A stretch of DNA of 64,000 bases from Rossellomorea aquimaris TF-12 (GTDB lineage Bacteria; Bacillota; Bacilli; Bacillales; Bacillaceae_B), in the NCBI RefSeq assembly GCF_001648555.1, contig NZ_LQXM01000029.1, forward strand, positions 1 through 64,000, given 5' to 3'. The position numbers and the translations under genes are program-made. This document shows positions 1-8,901 of the stretch, one piece after another; the first letter of the stretch is position 1, and each line of letters begins with the position of its first letter. The notes below the pieces were generated by a model. The model saw only the letters and a list, made by a program, of their open reading frames with translations. It did not search any database and was not told the DNA's origin.

Positions 1-82
1 CCATATATGGCTTAGAGGTTTTTTTATACTTCTTAAAAATAAGCTTTATATTTTTGATGTGAAAAATAAAATTATTTAAAAA

Positions 83-129
83 TTGACAAATATTAGCTAT
101 GATATTCATATAGTTCATTATAACTAATA
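83..129 (+). promoter_or_regulatory. Possible promoter and inverted-repeat operator before the MBL-fold gene
   Basis: A perfect -35-like TTGACA lies at 83-88. Two 10-base arms, TATTAGCTAT at 91-100 and ATAACTAATA at 120-129, form an inverted repeat with one mismatch and a 19-base spacer, so the repeat would cover the -10 region. No good -10 is seen at 17 bases. The regulator is unknown and the operator reading is inference. Confidence 0.25.
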
Positions 130-152
130 TTTGAAAACTGAGGTGGTTTATA

Positions 153-875
153 ATGCGTATTCTTAAATTTGGGGAATTGTATCAAATCACGTTTCTAGCA
201 AATTTTTTTCCAGTTAATTGTTACATAGTGGATGAAGGCGAGGAATTAACACTTATTGATGCGGGATTACCATTTAGTTCACAAGGAATTTTAGAAACTG
301 TAAAAAAAATTGGGAAACCACTGACGAAAATTTTACTTACACATGCTCATGAGGATCATGTTGGTGCTTTAGATAGAATAAAAGAAACGTTACCAAAAAT
401 TCAAGTATACATTTCTGAACGAGATGCAAGGCTTATGAATGGAGATAAAAGTGTGGATGCACATGAGTCACAACGGCCCATTAAAGGTGGAGTTCCAAAG
501 TCAATGAAAACTAAGCCAGATATTCTACTCCATCATACGAATGAAGTGGGTAGCCTTATTTGTTTTTCTTCACCTGGTCATACCCCGGGTTCTATGTCTT
601 TTTTTCATCAGCAATCCAATGCATTAATCGCGGGTGATGCTTTTCAAACACGGGGTGGAATTGCAGTAGCAGGAAAAGTAAACATTTCCTTCCCATTTCC
701 TGCATTTGGTACGTGGGATAAAAAAACGAGTATTGAGAGTGCAAAACTTCTTATTGAATTAAACCCACAACTACTTGCAGTCGGTCATGGGAATGTTTTA
801 ATAAACCCAATCGAAAGAATGAAGCAGGCTGTTTTAGAAGCAGAAAAAAGAAGTAAGGAACCTGTTTACAAATAA
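153..875 (+). CDS. MBL-fold metallo-hydrolase
   Basis: A 240-residue protein of the metallo-beta-lactamase fold. The metal-binding signature THAHEDHVG near residue 63 is the HxHxDH motif. Further ligands are visible in SPGHTPGS (about 147), AGDAF (about 161) and GHGN (about 212). It is probably a cytosolic zinc hydrolase acting on a thioester, lactone or similar small substrate, and nothing identifies which. The size and order of motifs resemble the YflN-type hydrolases of Bacillus. The ATG follows AGGTGG at 141-146. A second gene on the same strand starts 47 bases downstream. Confidence 0.85.
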   Translation: MRILKFGELYQITFLANFFPVNCYIVDEGEELTLIDAGLPFSSQGILETVKKIGKPLTKILLTHAHEDHVGALDRIKETLPKIQVYISERDARLMNGDKSVDAHESQRPIKGGVPKSMKTKPDILLHHTNEVGSLICFSSPGHTPGSMSFFHQQSNALIAGDAFQTRGGIAVAGKVNISFPFPAFGTWDKKTSIESAKLLIELNPQLLAVGHGNVLINPIERMKQAVLEAEKRSKEPVYK

Positions 876-922
876 AATATTTGAAATTCAACTTGAAGAT
901 AGAATAGGAGAAGAGAATAATC

Positions 923-1630
923 ATGAAACAGATCATCGCCATGGGTGGTGGAGGGTTTTCTATGGAACCCGATAACCTTTTACTAGATCAATATGTAATT
1001 AATCAATCAGAGGAACCAACACCAAAGGTTTGCTTTATACCAACAGCAAGCGGTGATGCAGAAGGATATATTGACCGATTTTATGAAGCGTTTAATGCTT
1101 TGAACTGTAAACCATCTCACTTATCACTCTTTAAACTTCCAACTAAAGATCTCGAAAGTTATTTGCTTGATGCGGATATTATTTATGTGGGAGGGGGCAA
1201 TACGAAAAGCATGCTCGCTTTGTGGAGAGAATGGGAAATTGATCAGATTTTAAGGAAGGCATGGGAGAAAGGCATTATTTTAGCTGGCTTAAGTGCAGGA
1301 TCCATTTGCTGGTTTGAACAAGGGATGACAGATTCCTATGGAGAAGATTTGGATGTTATTACTGGACTGGGGTTTCTTAAAGGAAGTCACTCTCCACATT
1401 ATGACGGTGAAGAAAATAGAAGACCATCCTATCATCAATGTATTCTGGCAGGAGAAATCAAGGATGGTTATGCTGCTGATGATGGCGTCGCTCTTCATTT
1501 TCATGATGGAAACCTGTTTAAGGTCTTGAGTTCTCGAATGAATGCTATGGCATATAAGGTGAGTAACGTAAATAAAAAAGTTCTAGAAAAGGCTATACCC
1601 ACTCAATACTTGGGAAAATCCTCAAGTTGA
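923..1630 (+). CDS. Peptidase family S51 (peptidase E / cyanophycinase-like)
   Basis: A 235-residue protein of peptidase family S51, which has a class I glutamine-amidotransferase-like fold with a serine nucleophile. The signature GLSAGSICWFE (about residues 121-131) supplies the nucleophile serine. YVGGGNTKSML (about 90) and the SPHYDGE segment (about 153) are further family blocks. Peptidase E members cut N-terminal aspartyl dipeptides; the substrate here is not shown. It resembles the YgaJ group of Bacillus. There is no signal peptide, so it should be cytosolic. It is probably co-transcribed with the MBL hydrolase, with GGAGAAGAG upstream of the ATG. Confidence 0.8.
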   Translation: MKQIIAMGGGGFSMEPDNLLLDQYVINQSEEPTPKVCFIPTASGDAEGYIDRFYEAFNALNCKPSHLSLFKLPTKDLESYLLDADIIYVGGGNTKSMLALWREWEIDQILRKAWEKGIILAGLSAGSICWFEQGMTDSYGEDLDVITGLGFLKGSHSPHYDGEENRRPSYHQCILAGEIKDGYAADDGVALHFHDGNLFKVLSSRMNAMAYKVSNVNKKVLEKAIPTQYLGKSSS

Positions 1631-1737
1631 AAATTAGATTTAGAGAACGATAACCTTTTCTTATGGGCTATCATTCAATAACCTTTCTTTTCTTCCTTAA
1701 AAGAACTACCTACTATTGAATGAAAGGAGGCTATGGA

Positions 1738-2178
1738 ATGATAACCGTTAAGTTTATATCTGCAGAGGATACTTATTCGATTAGACATAAAATATTAAGG
1801 CCAAATCAAGAGGTTGATGACTGTATATATCCAGAAGATTCTAAAGAGAGTACTTTTCATGTAGGAGCGTACAAAGAACATAAACTTGTAGGAATTGCTT
1901 CTTTCTATAAGGAAAATCATTCTGATATAAAAGTGGAGAATACCTACCGTTTAAGAGGAATGGCAACTGATTCCAAACATAGAGGGCAAGGAATAGGGAC
2001 AGCAGTTATTCACTTTAGCGAAGAGTATTTAAAAAGAAAAGGAGTAAAATCATGGTGGTGTAACGCAAGAACGACTGCTTCTCCTTACTATGAAAAGCTG
2101 GGTCTCATACAAATAGGAGAAGTGTTTACTATTTTATCTATTGGACCACACGTTATGATGTATAAGAAATTGGAGTAG
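1738..2178 (+). CDS. GNAT-family N-acetyltransferase
   Basis: A 146-residue single-domain GNAT. The acetyl-CoA binding loop is visible as RGMATDSKHRGQGIGTAV (about residues 66-83), the R/Q-x-x-G-x-G/A pattern, and the C-terminal strand contains the usual ASPYYEKLGL. The acceptor is unknown. An in-frame ATG exists at 1720, but AAAGGAGG at 1723-1730 lies inside that extension and is 7 bases from the ATG at 1738, so 1738 is chosen. Upstream, TCATTCAATA (1671-1680) and TATTGAATGA (1714-1723) are perfect inverted repeats that end at the ribosome binding site. Confidence 0.85.
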   Translation: MITVKFISAEDTYSIRHKILRPNQEVDDCIYPEDSKESTFHVGAYKEHKLVGIASFYKENHSDIKVENTYRLRGMATDSKHRGQGIGTAVIHFSEEYLKRKGVKSWWCNARTTASPYYEKLGLIQIGEVFTILSIGPHVMMYKKLE

Positions 2179-2221
2179 AGAAAATGTTGAATTTTATATC
2201 TTTTTTATTTCCTCTAAAATA

Positions 2222-2255
2222 ACGACCGAGCAGCCATGACTGCTCGGTCGTTTTT
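2222..2255. terminator. Bidirectional terminator
   Basis: A 12-bp perfect stem, ACGACCGAGCAG at 2222-2233 with CTGCTCGGTCGT at 2240-2251, is followed by a T-run. It sits between the convergent GNAT and AI-2E-type genes and is preceded by an A-rich side that can serve the minus strand. Confidence 0.9.
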
Positions 2256-3352
2256 CATTCTACTTTATCCATCCCGGATCTTCTTAACCTAATAAATTTA
2301 ATAAAGTTCAACACAACTGTTTTTGTAACTGCATAAAAAGGTACAGCTAAAATCATTCCAATAATTCCTGCTAAATTTCCTGCAACAAGTAATAAAATGA
2401 TAATAGTTGCTGGATGTGTATCCAGCCTCTTTCCAAGAATAAGGGGAGAGAGAAGGTTCCCTTCAATTTGTTGTGCTATCGTCACTACCACTATAACAAG
2501 TATAGCTTTAGTTGGTGAATCAAATAAAGCTACTATGATCGCTGGAGCTGCACCGATAAAAGGTCCAATGAAAGGAATAATATTTGTAATGGCCCCAATT
2601 AAAGCCATAACTAATGCATAGGGTAATCCAATAATTAAATACCCAATAAATGTAAGAGTCCCAACAAAAGAAGCAACAGTCAGTTGACCTTGTATATATG
2701 CCGCAAGAGTATCACTAGTATCTTTCAATGTATTGATGCCTTCCTCACGATAGGAAGGAGGAAGGAACTTCGAAATGGCTTTCGGGAGTTTATGACCATC
2801 CTTGAACATAAAGAATAATAAAAAGGGAACGGTGACAATCAAAATGGTAATACTAGTAATTACACTAAGCAACCCTTTTAAGGCTGAAGTAATATTGTCA
2901 GGTAATGTATTTGCGAAGTCCATTAACTGCTTCTCTAAATCTTTTAGGGACACATACTCCTGGTTCATCATCCATTTGAACTGTTCCGTTTGAGACAGGT
3001 ATTCTATGAAATTTCTCGTCTGACGAGCATATTCAGGTAGTTCATTGAACAACCCTGTAACCTGTCTTGAGATAATTGGAGCAATAAGGACAATGATCAA
3101 TGCAAGGACGCCAATAATCACTGCATACAGTACAATAATAGCAAGTGTTCTTGGGATTTTAGTTTTTTCTAGAAGATTAACTAAAGGGTTTAATAAAAAA
3201 TATAAAAACCCTGAAATGATTATCGGGAAAAATAACGTTGATGCAAAAACAACAATAGGTTCAAATAAAAATGAAATTTTTGTTGAGACATAAATAATGG
3301 TAAGTATTATAAGAATTTGCAAGCTCCAGGAATACATTTTTTTCTTGGTCAA
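2255..3352 (-). CDS. AI-2E transporter-family permease
   Basis: A 365-residue polytopic membrane protein of the PF01594 (AI-2E exporter / UPF0118) family. N-terminal hydrophobic helices are followed by a long soluble-looking stretch (about residues 90-200), then a dense block of C-terminal helices with the family's conserved P-F-I-G-P and Q-Q-I-E-G-N-xx-S-P segments. Members have been linked to AI-2 export or Na+/H+ exchange; the substrate here is open. The GTG at 3361 overlaps AAAGAG with no spacing. The TTG at 3352 is spaced about 6 bases from AGAGGTG and is preferred. Confidence 0.8.
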   Translation of the reverse strand: MTKKKMYSWSLQILIILTIIYVSTKISFLFEPIVVFASTLFFPIIISGFLYFLLNPLVNLLEKTKIPRTLAIIVLYAVIIGVLALIIVLIAPIISRQVTGLFNELPEYARQTRNFIEYLSQTEQFKWMMNQEYVSLKDLEKQLMDFANTLPDNITSALKGLLSVITSITILIVTVPFLLFFMFKDGHKLPKAISKFLPPSYREEGINTLKDTSDTLAAYIQGQLTVASFVGTLTFIGYLIIGLPYALVMALIGAITNIIPFIGPFIGAAPAIIVALFDSPTKAILVIVVVTIAQQIEGNLLSPLILGKRLDTHPATIIILLLVAGNLAGIIGMILAVPFYAVTKTVVLNFIKFIRLRRSGMDKVE

Positions 3353-3446
3353 TCTATTCACCTCTTTATAGTCTAGTCTGTATGGTTAAGTATATCAAAA
3401 ACATTAGAAAAAACCCTACTATTATAGGAATAAAGGAGAATTAATT

Positions 3447-4223
3447 TTGAAGAAGAGAATATTAGAAGAATTGTCTGAAATGGAGAAAGAAGAGAATGTA
3501 AAGGTCATTTATGCAGTAGAGGCGGGTAGTCGTGCATGGGGCTATCATACGGATACGAGTGATTTTGATGTTCGTTTTATCTATATAAGTCAAGTTCATT
3601 CATATTTATCTCTTCAAAAATCGAGGAATGTTATAGAGAAACCTTTTCATTCTAAACTAGAGATGAGAGGTTGGGATCTTACAAAAGCTCTTAAGCTTTT
3701 ACACAATTCCAACTCTTCAATTTTAGAATGGTTAACAGAAGAAAACGTGTATATAGAACACCCCATTATTAAAAAAATTAGAGCTCTTGGAGAAGCAACA
3801 TTCTCAATCAAGACTTGTTTGATTCACTATCGACAAATGGCTAAAAGGAATATGAATTTACAAAAGAAAGAAGATTTTGTTGAAGTGAAAAAATATATGA
3901 ACATCCTAAGACCTTGGCTAGCCTGCAATTGGATTGTAAAGTTTAAAACATTTCCTCCCAATAATATCTATTTACTTCTTAACCAGGTAATGATGAATGC
4001 AGAAACACGATTAGAAATAGAACGCATATTGAAACTTAGAAAAAATGATCGGAATTTTATGCCATATGCCTTTTTTGCAGAAGTAACTGAATACATAGAG
4101 AGTGAACTTATAAAAATTGATTGTAATATAAAAGAATTAAAGAATCCTCCTAAGAACCTAGGGGAAGCAATTGATGATTTGTTTCTTGTATCCTTGAAAG
4201 AAGTTTGGAAAATTAACTTCTGA
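3447..4223 (+). CDS. Nucleotidyltransferase-domain protein (YcgL/RlaP type)
   Basis: A 258-residue protein with a pol-beta superfamily nucleotidyltransferase motif at its N-terminus. GSRAWGYHTDTSDFDVRFIY (about residues 27-46) contains the GS and the DxD metal ligands. The length and the helical C-terminal half match the PF10127 group, which includes YcgL of Bacillus subtilis. These are stand-alone minimal-type transferases of uncertain substrate, with nucleic acid or tRNA suspected for some. The start is TTG, with AAAGGAG 7 bases upstream. It stands alone between an outward-facing permease and the first germination operon. Confidence 0.75.
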   Translation: MKKRILEELSEMEKEENVKVIYAVEAGSRAWGYHTDTSDFDVRFIYISQVHSYLSLQKSRNVIEKPFHSKLEMRGWDLTKALKLLHNSNSSILEWLTEENVYIEHPIIKKIRALGEATFSIKTCLIHYRQMAKRNMNLQKKEDFVEVKKYMNILRPWLACNWIVKFKTFPPNNIYLLLNQVMMNAETRLEIERILKLRKNDRNFMPYAFFAEVTEYIESELIKIDCNIKELKNPPKNLGEAIDDLFLVSLKEVWKINF

Positions 4224-4265
4224 TAGAAATATACCAAAGGTCTGCAACCCATCCTTTACTGCTCT

Positions 4266-4298
4266 TGCATAAATCATCACTTCTAGGAAAGTATACTA
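4266..4298 (+). promoter_or_regulatory. Possible forespore sigma-G promoter of the first ger operon
   Basis: TGCATA at 4266-4271 and TATACTA at 4292-4298 resemble the sigma-G/F elements (TGnATA and CATnnTA). The spacer is 20 bases rather than the usual 17-18 and the first base of the -10 differs. GerA-type operons are known to be sigma-G dependent, which is the main reason to propose it. Confidence 0.3.
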
Positions 4299-4323
4299 AT
4301 AAACTTTATTTTCTGAAGGTGCT

Positions 4324-5850
4324 ATGATGAAATCGTCTGATAAAAGAAAGAAGAGATTACCAAAGCCGTTGCTTTCAGATATGGAAGAAATTGAGATGGA
4401 TGTCCTAAGCTTAGAGGAAAAAATTTCTTATATTAGTGAAAGTCTTTTTAATACGGATGATTTAAAAATTAGAGAATTAACGTTTAATAATAAAAAAATG
4501 GTTATTTTATTTATTGATTCAGTTATCGATAACAGGAACTTACAATTAAATGTGATTAAACCAATTATTGAAAAAAGTGCAGGAGATATACAAAATGTCG
4601 TAAATTCTAATAATGTAAAAGAAACAGTTTATTTAGACGAGGCATTATGTGCAATGGTTGATGGGCATTGTTTACTGTTAATGGAAGATAGTGATGTTTT
4701 GACATATATTTGTATACCAAAAGTTATGAGAGATCGTTCTGAACCAATAAATGAAAAAGTTATAAGAGGTTCACATCAGAGTTTCACTGAAAATATTACA
4801 GAAAATATTCATCTAATTAGAGAACGAATCTCAACTCCAATGCTTACAGTGAAATATTCTAGTTTAGGAAAGACATCGAAAACGAAATATGCTGTTGTGT
4901 ATTTATCACATCTAACAAATCCTGAAATAGTAAAAACCATTGAAGAACGAATTAGTTATATCAATGTTGATTCGGTTCAGTCACCAGGATATTTTGAGGA
5001 ATTTTTAGAAGATAGCTCTTTTTCTCCATTTCCACAATATATAAATACAGAACGTCCAGATCGAGTTGCAGGTAATCTTATGGAGGGAAGGGTAGCCCTA
5101 GTGATGGAAGGTAGTCCAACTGTTTTGCTTCTTCCAGTTACTTTCTTTAGTTTCTTTCAATCAACAGAGGATTATAATAATCGGTCATTGATTGGCTCCT
5201 TTATTAGATTCATTAGATTGATTAGCTTTATTGCGACATTGTGTTTACCAGCATTTTATATTGCAGTTATTTCGTACAATTATGAAATCATACCAGTAGA
5301 AATTATATTTTCCATAAAAAGCTCGCTTGAATATGTTCCTTTTCCTCCTTTAATTGAAGCAGCCATTATGCAATTTACTTTGGAATTACTCCGTGAAGCG
5401 GCTGTACGTCTCCCTAATCCTGTAGCTCAAACCATTGGGGTAGTAGGAGGGCTTGTCATTGGAACGGCTGTCGTAGAAGCTAATTTGGTTTCGAATACAA
5501 TGCTAATCGTAGTAGCGATTACGGCCATTTCATCATTCGTCATTCCGTCAAACGAAATGAGTACATCAGTAAGGATTTTAGGGTTCCCACTGATGATACT
5601 GGCAGCATTGTTTGGTGTATTCGGAATAGTAATTGGATTAATGTTTTTGTTAATACACATGGTTAATCTTAAGTCACTAGGACATAATTATTTATACCCT
5701 CTTGCTCCTTTAGATTTGAATGCATTAAAAGACACCTTCGTTAGATTACCTATCTGGTTAATGAAAGAACGAACAAAAGATTTGAAACCACAGTATATGT
5801 GGAAAATGACAAATCCAAGAGGATGGAAAAAAAATGAAGAATCAAAATAA
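4324..5850 (+). CDS. gerAA: GerA-type spore germination receptor, subunit A
   Basis: A 508-residue inner-membrane subunit of a nutrient germinant receptor (GerA/B/K family). The soluble N-terminal half of about 300 residues carries the family blocks (SHQSFTENITENIHLIRERI near 150, ERPDRVAGNLMEGRVALVMEGSPT near 240). Five or so membrane helices follow, with the conserved PFPPLIEA and LREAAVRLP segments. The complex sits in the spore inner membrane and starts germination on sensing small nutrients; the germinant cannot be read from sequence. It is first of three genes in A-B-C order and its end overlaps the next gene by 17 bases. The symbol denotes the family, not strict orthology. Confidence 0.9.
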   Translation: MMKSSDKRKKRLPKPLLSDMEEIEMDVLSLEEKISYISESLFNTDDLKIRELTFNNKKMVILFIDSVIDNRNLQLNVIKPIIEKSAGDIQNVVNSNNVKETVYLDEALCAMVDGHCLLLMEDSDVLTYICIPKVMRDRSEPINEKVIRGSHQSFTENITENIHLIRERISTPMLTVKYSSLGKTSKTKYAVVYLSHLTNPEIVKTIEERISYINVDSVQSPGYFEEFLEDSSFSPFPQYINTERPDRVAGNLMEGRVALVMEGSPTVLLLPVTFFSFFQSTEDYNNRSLIGSFIRFIRLISFIATLCLPAFYIAVISYNYEIIPVEIIFSIKSSLEYVPFPPLIEAAIMQFTLELLREAAVRLPNPVAQTIGVVGGLVIGTAVVEANLVSNTMLIVVAITAISSFVIPSNEMSTSVRILGFPLMILAALFGVFGIVIGLMFLLIHMVNLKSLGHNYLYPLAPLDLNALKDTFVRLPIWLMKERTKDLKPQYMWKMTNPRGWKKNEESK

Positions 5851-6937
5851 CCTTACTTCCATTCAATTAATTTTCTTTGTCATCCAAACCCAAATTGGAG
5901 TAGGTGTACTTGGTCTTCCATTTAATGTATTTTCTGTTTCAAAAGGGGATGCGTGGATTTCCATTTTACTGGCAGGTGCAGTTGTTCAAATCCTTATGAT
6001 TGGATTTTGGATCTTAGGCAGGAGATTTCCTACTAAGTCGTTATTTCAATACTCAAAACAACTGGTGGGAAAGGTTATGGGAACATTCATTAATGTAAGT
6101 TATATTGTTTACGGACTACTTGTGACCGCATTAGTTTTAATGTATTCTACAGCGATCATTAGCAGCTGGGCACTTACTCTTACACCTAAATGGATTATTA
6201 TGCTCCTGTTAATTGGAACGGCTGTTTATTTGGGGAGAGAGAAATTATCTCAAATCAGTGATGTTTATGTAGTGGTGTCAAGCCTTATTTTCTTTCTTAT
6301 CATCATTTCGGTTCTAGTATTAATACTGTACCCAGTAGAATGGAGATATTTATTTCCAATTGGTCATTCTGGTGCGACAAATATTTTGAAAGGAGTAAAA
6401 GAGGCGTATTTTTCAATGTTAGGTTTTGAATTATTACTTATCATTTTTCCTTATTTCCAGAATAATGGAGAACGCTCCATCTTGTATTCCGTTTCCTTTG
6501 CCAATCTCTTTGTTACCTCGACATATACTTTTCTCACAATAGTAAGCCTTGTTACATTTAGCCCTGAAGAATTAAAAATTGTCCCTCAGCCTGTCCTTTA
6601 TTATGTAAAATCACTTTATTTACAAATTGTGGAAAGAATAGATTTGGTATTTGTATCGTTATGGGTAGTGAATGTCATTACATCTTTGACAAGCTACCTC
6701 TATTTATCTACTGAGGGTAGTACATATACGATAAAACGATTTAATCGAGGCACTTATACGATGTTATTTGGAATACTCGCATATTTAATTGCCCTGATTC
6801 CTGGAAAAGAAAATGAAATGGAACTCTTTAATAAGCTAGTAATAAGTCTCTCTTATTTTTATATTGTTGTAATACCATTTTCACTGTTGATCATCTCCTT
6901 TATTTTAAAGAAAAATGAAAGAGGGAAGGAAACATGA
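5834..6937 (+). CDS. gerAB: GerA-type spore germination receptor, subunit B
   Basis: A 367-residue integral membrane protein of the GerAB family, an APC-superfamily fold thought to bind the germinant. About ten hydrophobic helices are visible. The first holds the QTQIGVGVLGLP signature and is followed by GDAWISIL, typical for this subunit. The ATG lies within the end of subunit A (17-base overlap), preceded by AGAGGATGG. Its stop overlaps the next start as ATGA, so translational coupling is likely. This overlap makes a single A-B-C transcript very likely. Confidence 0.9.
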   Translation: MKNQNNLTSIQLIFFVIQTQIGVGVLGLPFNVFSVSKGDAWISILLAGAVVQILMIGFWILGRRFPTKSLFQYSKQLVGKVMGTFINVSYIVYGLLVTALVLMYSTAIISSWALTLTPKWIIMLLLIGTAVYLGREKLSQISDVYVVVSSLIFFLIIISVLVLILYPVEWRYLFPIGHSGATNILKGVKEAYFSMLGFELLLIIFPYFQNNGERSILYSVSFANLFVTSTYTFLTIVSLVTFSPEELKIVPQPVLYYVKSLYLQIVERIDLVFVSLWVVNVITSLTSYLYLSTEGSTYTIKRFNRGTYTMLFGILAYLIALIPGKENEMELFNKLVISLSYFYIVVIPFSLLIISFILKKNERGKET

Positions 6938-8043
6938 ATAAGAAATTTCTACTAGTAATTGTTCTCGTTTTTGTTTATCTTTCATTGACAGGTTGTTGGG
7001 ATCAACGATTACTTAAGAATGGAAGGCTTGTATTTGCTTCTTCATTTGACTTAATAGATGGGAAAACTATCCAATCAACGGCCATTATTCGTGATTTTAA
7101 GAATGGAACACCTACAAATGTTATCATCCAGGGGAAAGGGAACACCATTCGTGAAACAAGAATGATTATGGACCGAAAAATATCTGGTAATTTTGAGCCT
7201 TCCAAAAATAGAGTGTTTCTTTTAGGGGAGGAGTTGGCGAAAAAGGATATTTATCAATTTCTAGATATCTTTTATCGGGATCCTAATAGTTCCATATCAG
7301 CAAAAATAGCAGTTGTTGATGGGAAAGGTGAAGAGATACTTAACAAAATAAGTGAGAAAAATATACTGATTGCAGAGTTTTTAATTGAATTAATTGCAAG
7401 TTCAGAAGCTTCTACTGCCTCTCCTAAACACAATGTTCAATCTATATGCACGGTTATGTTTGATGAAGGGAAAGATTTTGCCATTCCTTTAATAAAATTA
7501 AATGATGAAAATGAAGTGGAGTTAGAAGGTACAGGAATCTTTCACAATAAGTCTCTAGTTGATACCTTGAATGTTCAAGAATCTACGCTATTTCTCATTA
7601 TGGCTAACCAAAAAGCAAAAATTGCTCGATTGGCTACTAAAGTGGAGAGTGATAAAAAACTAAATATAAATAATTTTATTACCTACAATATTTCAAAAGC
7701 TAAATCAAAGCTGAAGATCGTATCTGATTCTCCAAGTAATATTCAAATAGAAATAGATGTTAAGGCAGACATCTCTGTTGTCGAATATCCAGAAGACCAA
7801 TTAACCGATAAAAAGAAACTTAAAGAATTAAATAACGAGATATCAAAAAAATTAACGGAAGAAGCAGAAAATTTAATAAAAAAAATTCAATTGGCTAACT
7901 CAGATTTATTTGGGATTGGTAGAGAATTGATTGCGTACCATCCAAAGACTTGGGAAAAGGTAAACTGGGAAGAACTATACCCTAGGATTACCATCACACC
8001 TTCTATCGAAGTTGATATTGTTGGTCATGGGATCATCAATTAA
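6934..8043 (+). CDS. gerAC: GerA-type spore germination receptor, lipoprotein subunit C
   Basis: A 369-residue lipoprotein subunit of the receptor. The signal sequence ends in a lipobox, LTGC, with the modified cysteine at about residue 22 followed by WDQR, the usual GCWD start of GerAC proteins. The rest is soluble and lies on the outer face of the spore inner membrane. Family segments include GxGxTIRET near 70 and the C-terminal FGIGRELIAYHPKTWEKVNW. It closes the operon and is followed by a terminator. It is only moderately similar to the second copy at 47.6-48.7 kb. Confidence 0.9.
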   Translation: MNKKFLLVIVLVFVYLSLTGCWDQRLLKNGRLVFASSFDLIDGKTIQSTAIIRDFKNGTPTNVIIQGKGNTIRETRMIMDRKISGNFEPSKNRVFLLGEELAKKDIYQFLDIFYRDPNSSISAKIAVVDGKGEEILNKISEKNILIAEFLIELIASSEASTASPKHNVQSICTVMFDEGKDFAIPLIKLNDENEVELEGTGIFHNKSLVDTLNVQESTLFLIMANQKAKIARLATKVESDKKLNINNFITYNISKAKSKLKIVSDSPSNIQIEIDVKADISVVEYPEDQLTDKKKLKELNNEISKKLTEEAENLIKKIQLANSDLFGIGRELIAYHPKTWEKVNWEELYPRITITPSIEVDIVGHGIIN

Positions 8044-8058
8044 AATGTACAAGTAAAG

Positions 8059-8090
8059 TGTCCCCCCTATTGAAATCAATAGGGGGACAT
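8059..8090 (+). terminator. Terminator after the first ger operon
   Basis: CCCCCTATTGA at 8063-8073 pairs with TCAATAGGGGG at 8076-8086, and outer TGTC/GACA extends the stem past one bulged C. The loop is two bases as drawn, so the innermost pairs must open. The following sequence is T-rich only further on. Confidence 0.8.
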
Positions 8091-8129
8091 TTACAAATTG
8101 TTTTTTGTCACTGGTAAGCTGCTCCGTCA

Positions 8130-8225
8130 CGAACTTTTTTCAGATGGTGAAGGGGAGGCGGGCGTAGACTCCTACATAAATCTTGCTTGCAGACATCCTT
8201 GAAGAGGATAGGTGTAGCGCACTCC
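8130..8225. repeat. Degenerate GC-richer intergenic segment, possible decayed repeat
   Basis: This stretch is visibly richer in G and C than its surroundings (for example GGGGAGGCGGGCGTAGACTCC at about 8150-8170) and encodes nothing convincing. The TAGACTCCTAC element recalls the dispersed GAGACTCCTGC-type intergenic repeats common in Bacillaceae. It lies just behind a terminator, as do other such segments here. Assignment is tentative. Confidence 0.25.
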
Positions 8226-8238
8226 GCATAAAAGAGCG

Positions 8239-8553
8239 TTAAGATATCAACTTCAACCCTATAATACTCCCTACGATACAACTTATAAAAAATAACCGCT
8301 TTCCGTCTTTTTTTTCCCTGAAAAAAATCATTCCTATTATGACAGCTCCAGCTGAACCAATACCAGTCCAAATTCCATATCCAGTACTCACTGGTATTTC
8401 AAGCAGGGAGAGAGACAATAAATAGAAACTCAAAGCACCTGCTGAAAAACTCAATAAGGAAGGTACAAATTTTTTATAGCCTTCCGATAGTTTCATAAAA
8501 GTGACCATGATTACTTCTGAAAATCCAGCTAAAATTAATAGGAACCAAGCCAT
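8239..8553 (-). CDS. yvdR: Small multidrug resistance (SMR) efflux subunit
   Basis: A 104-residue four-helix protein of the EmrE/SMR family. The first helix holds the essential membrane glutamate in the AGFSEVIMV segment (about residue 14), and the GxWTGIGSAGAVIIGMIFFREK block is the usual third helix and loop. Such proteins export quaternary amines, guanidinium or similar cations by proton exchange. It overlaps the adjacent SMR gene by one base, so the two probably form an obligate heterodimer as in paired SMR systems. The order TetR-SMR-SMR matches yvdT-yvdS-yvdR of Bacillus subtilis. Confidence 0.8.
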   Translation of the reverse strand: MAWFLLILAGFSEVIMVTFMKLSEGYKKFVPSLLSFSAGALSFYLLSLSLLEIPVSTGYGIWTGIGSAGAVIIGMIFFREKKDGKRLFFISCIVGSIIGLKLIS

Positions 8554-8897
8554 TATGTGGACCTCCCCGTATTCGTTTGTTCTTTGTCACTCACCTTAAG
8601 TCCAATTACACCGAATATCAGTAACGAAATAAATGCTATTTTTAATATGCTTATTCCCTCATTCAAAAAAATCATACCGATGACTGCCGTACCGGCTGCT
8701 CCAATGCCAGTAAATACAGCATAAGCTGTTCCTATAGGTAACAGTTTCATAGAATTTGAGAAAAAATAAAAGCTGATAATGATGAGTATGGCTGTGACAA
8801 TACTTGGGATGGGTTCCGAAAAACCTTTTGATAACGATAACCCTGTTGCCCAGCCAATCTCTAAAATTCCTCCGATGATTACGTATATCCAGCCCAT
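8553..8897 (-). CDS. yvdS: Small multidrug resistance (SMR) efflux subunit
   Basis: A 114-residue four-helix SMR protein. Helix 1 contains GGILEIGWATGLSLSKGF with the proton- and drug-binding glutamate at about 13. The canonical GTAYAVFTGIGAAGTAVIGM block is at about residues 56-75. It lies between the TetR regulator (4-base gap) and the second SMR gene (one-base overlap). Substrate unknown. No guanidine riboswitch is present upstream; control by the neighbouring repressor is expected instead. Confidence 0.85.
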   Translation of the reverse strand: MGWIYVIIGGILEIGWATGLSLSKGFSEPIPSIVTAILIIISFYFFSNSMKLLPIGTAYAVFTGIGAAGTAVIGMIFLNEGISILKIAFISLLIFGVIGLKVSDKEQTNTGRST

Positions 8898-8901
8898 GAT
8901 G

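Noticed and set aside
8108..8371. An 87-codon minus-strand frame overlapping the first SMR gene
   Set aside because: It is out of frame with a well-supported SMR gene and runs into GC-rich intergenic sequence; there is no ribosome binding site.
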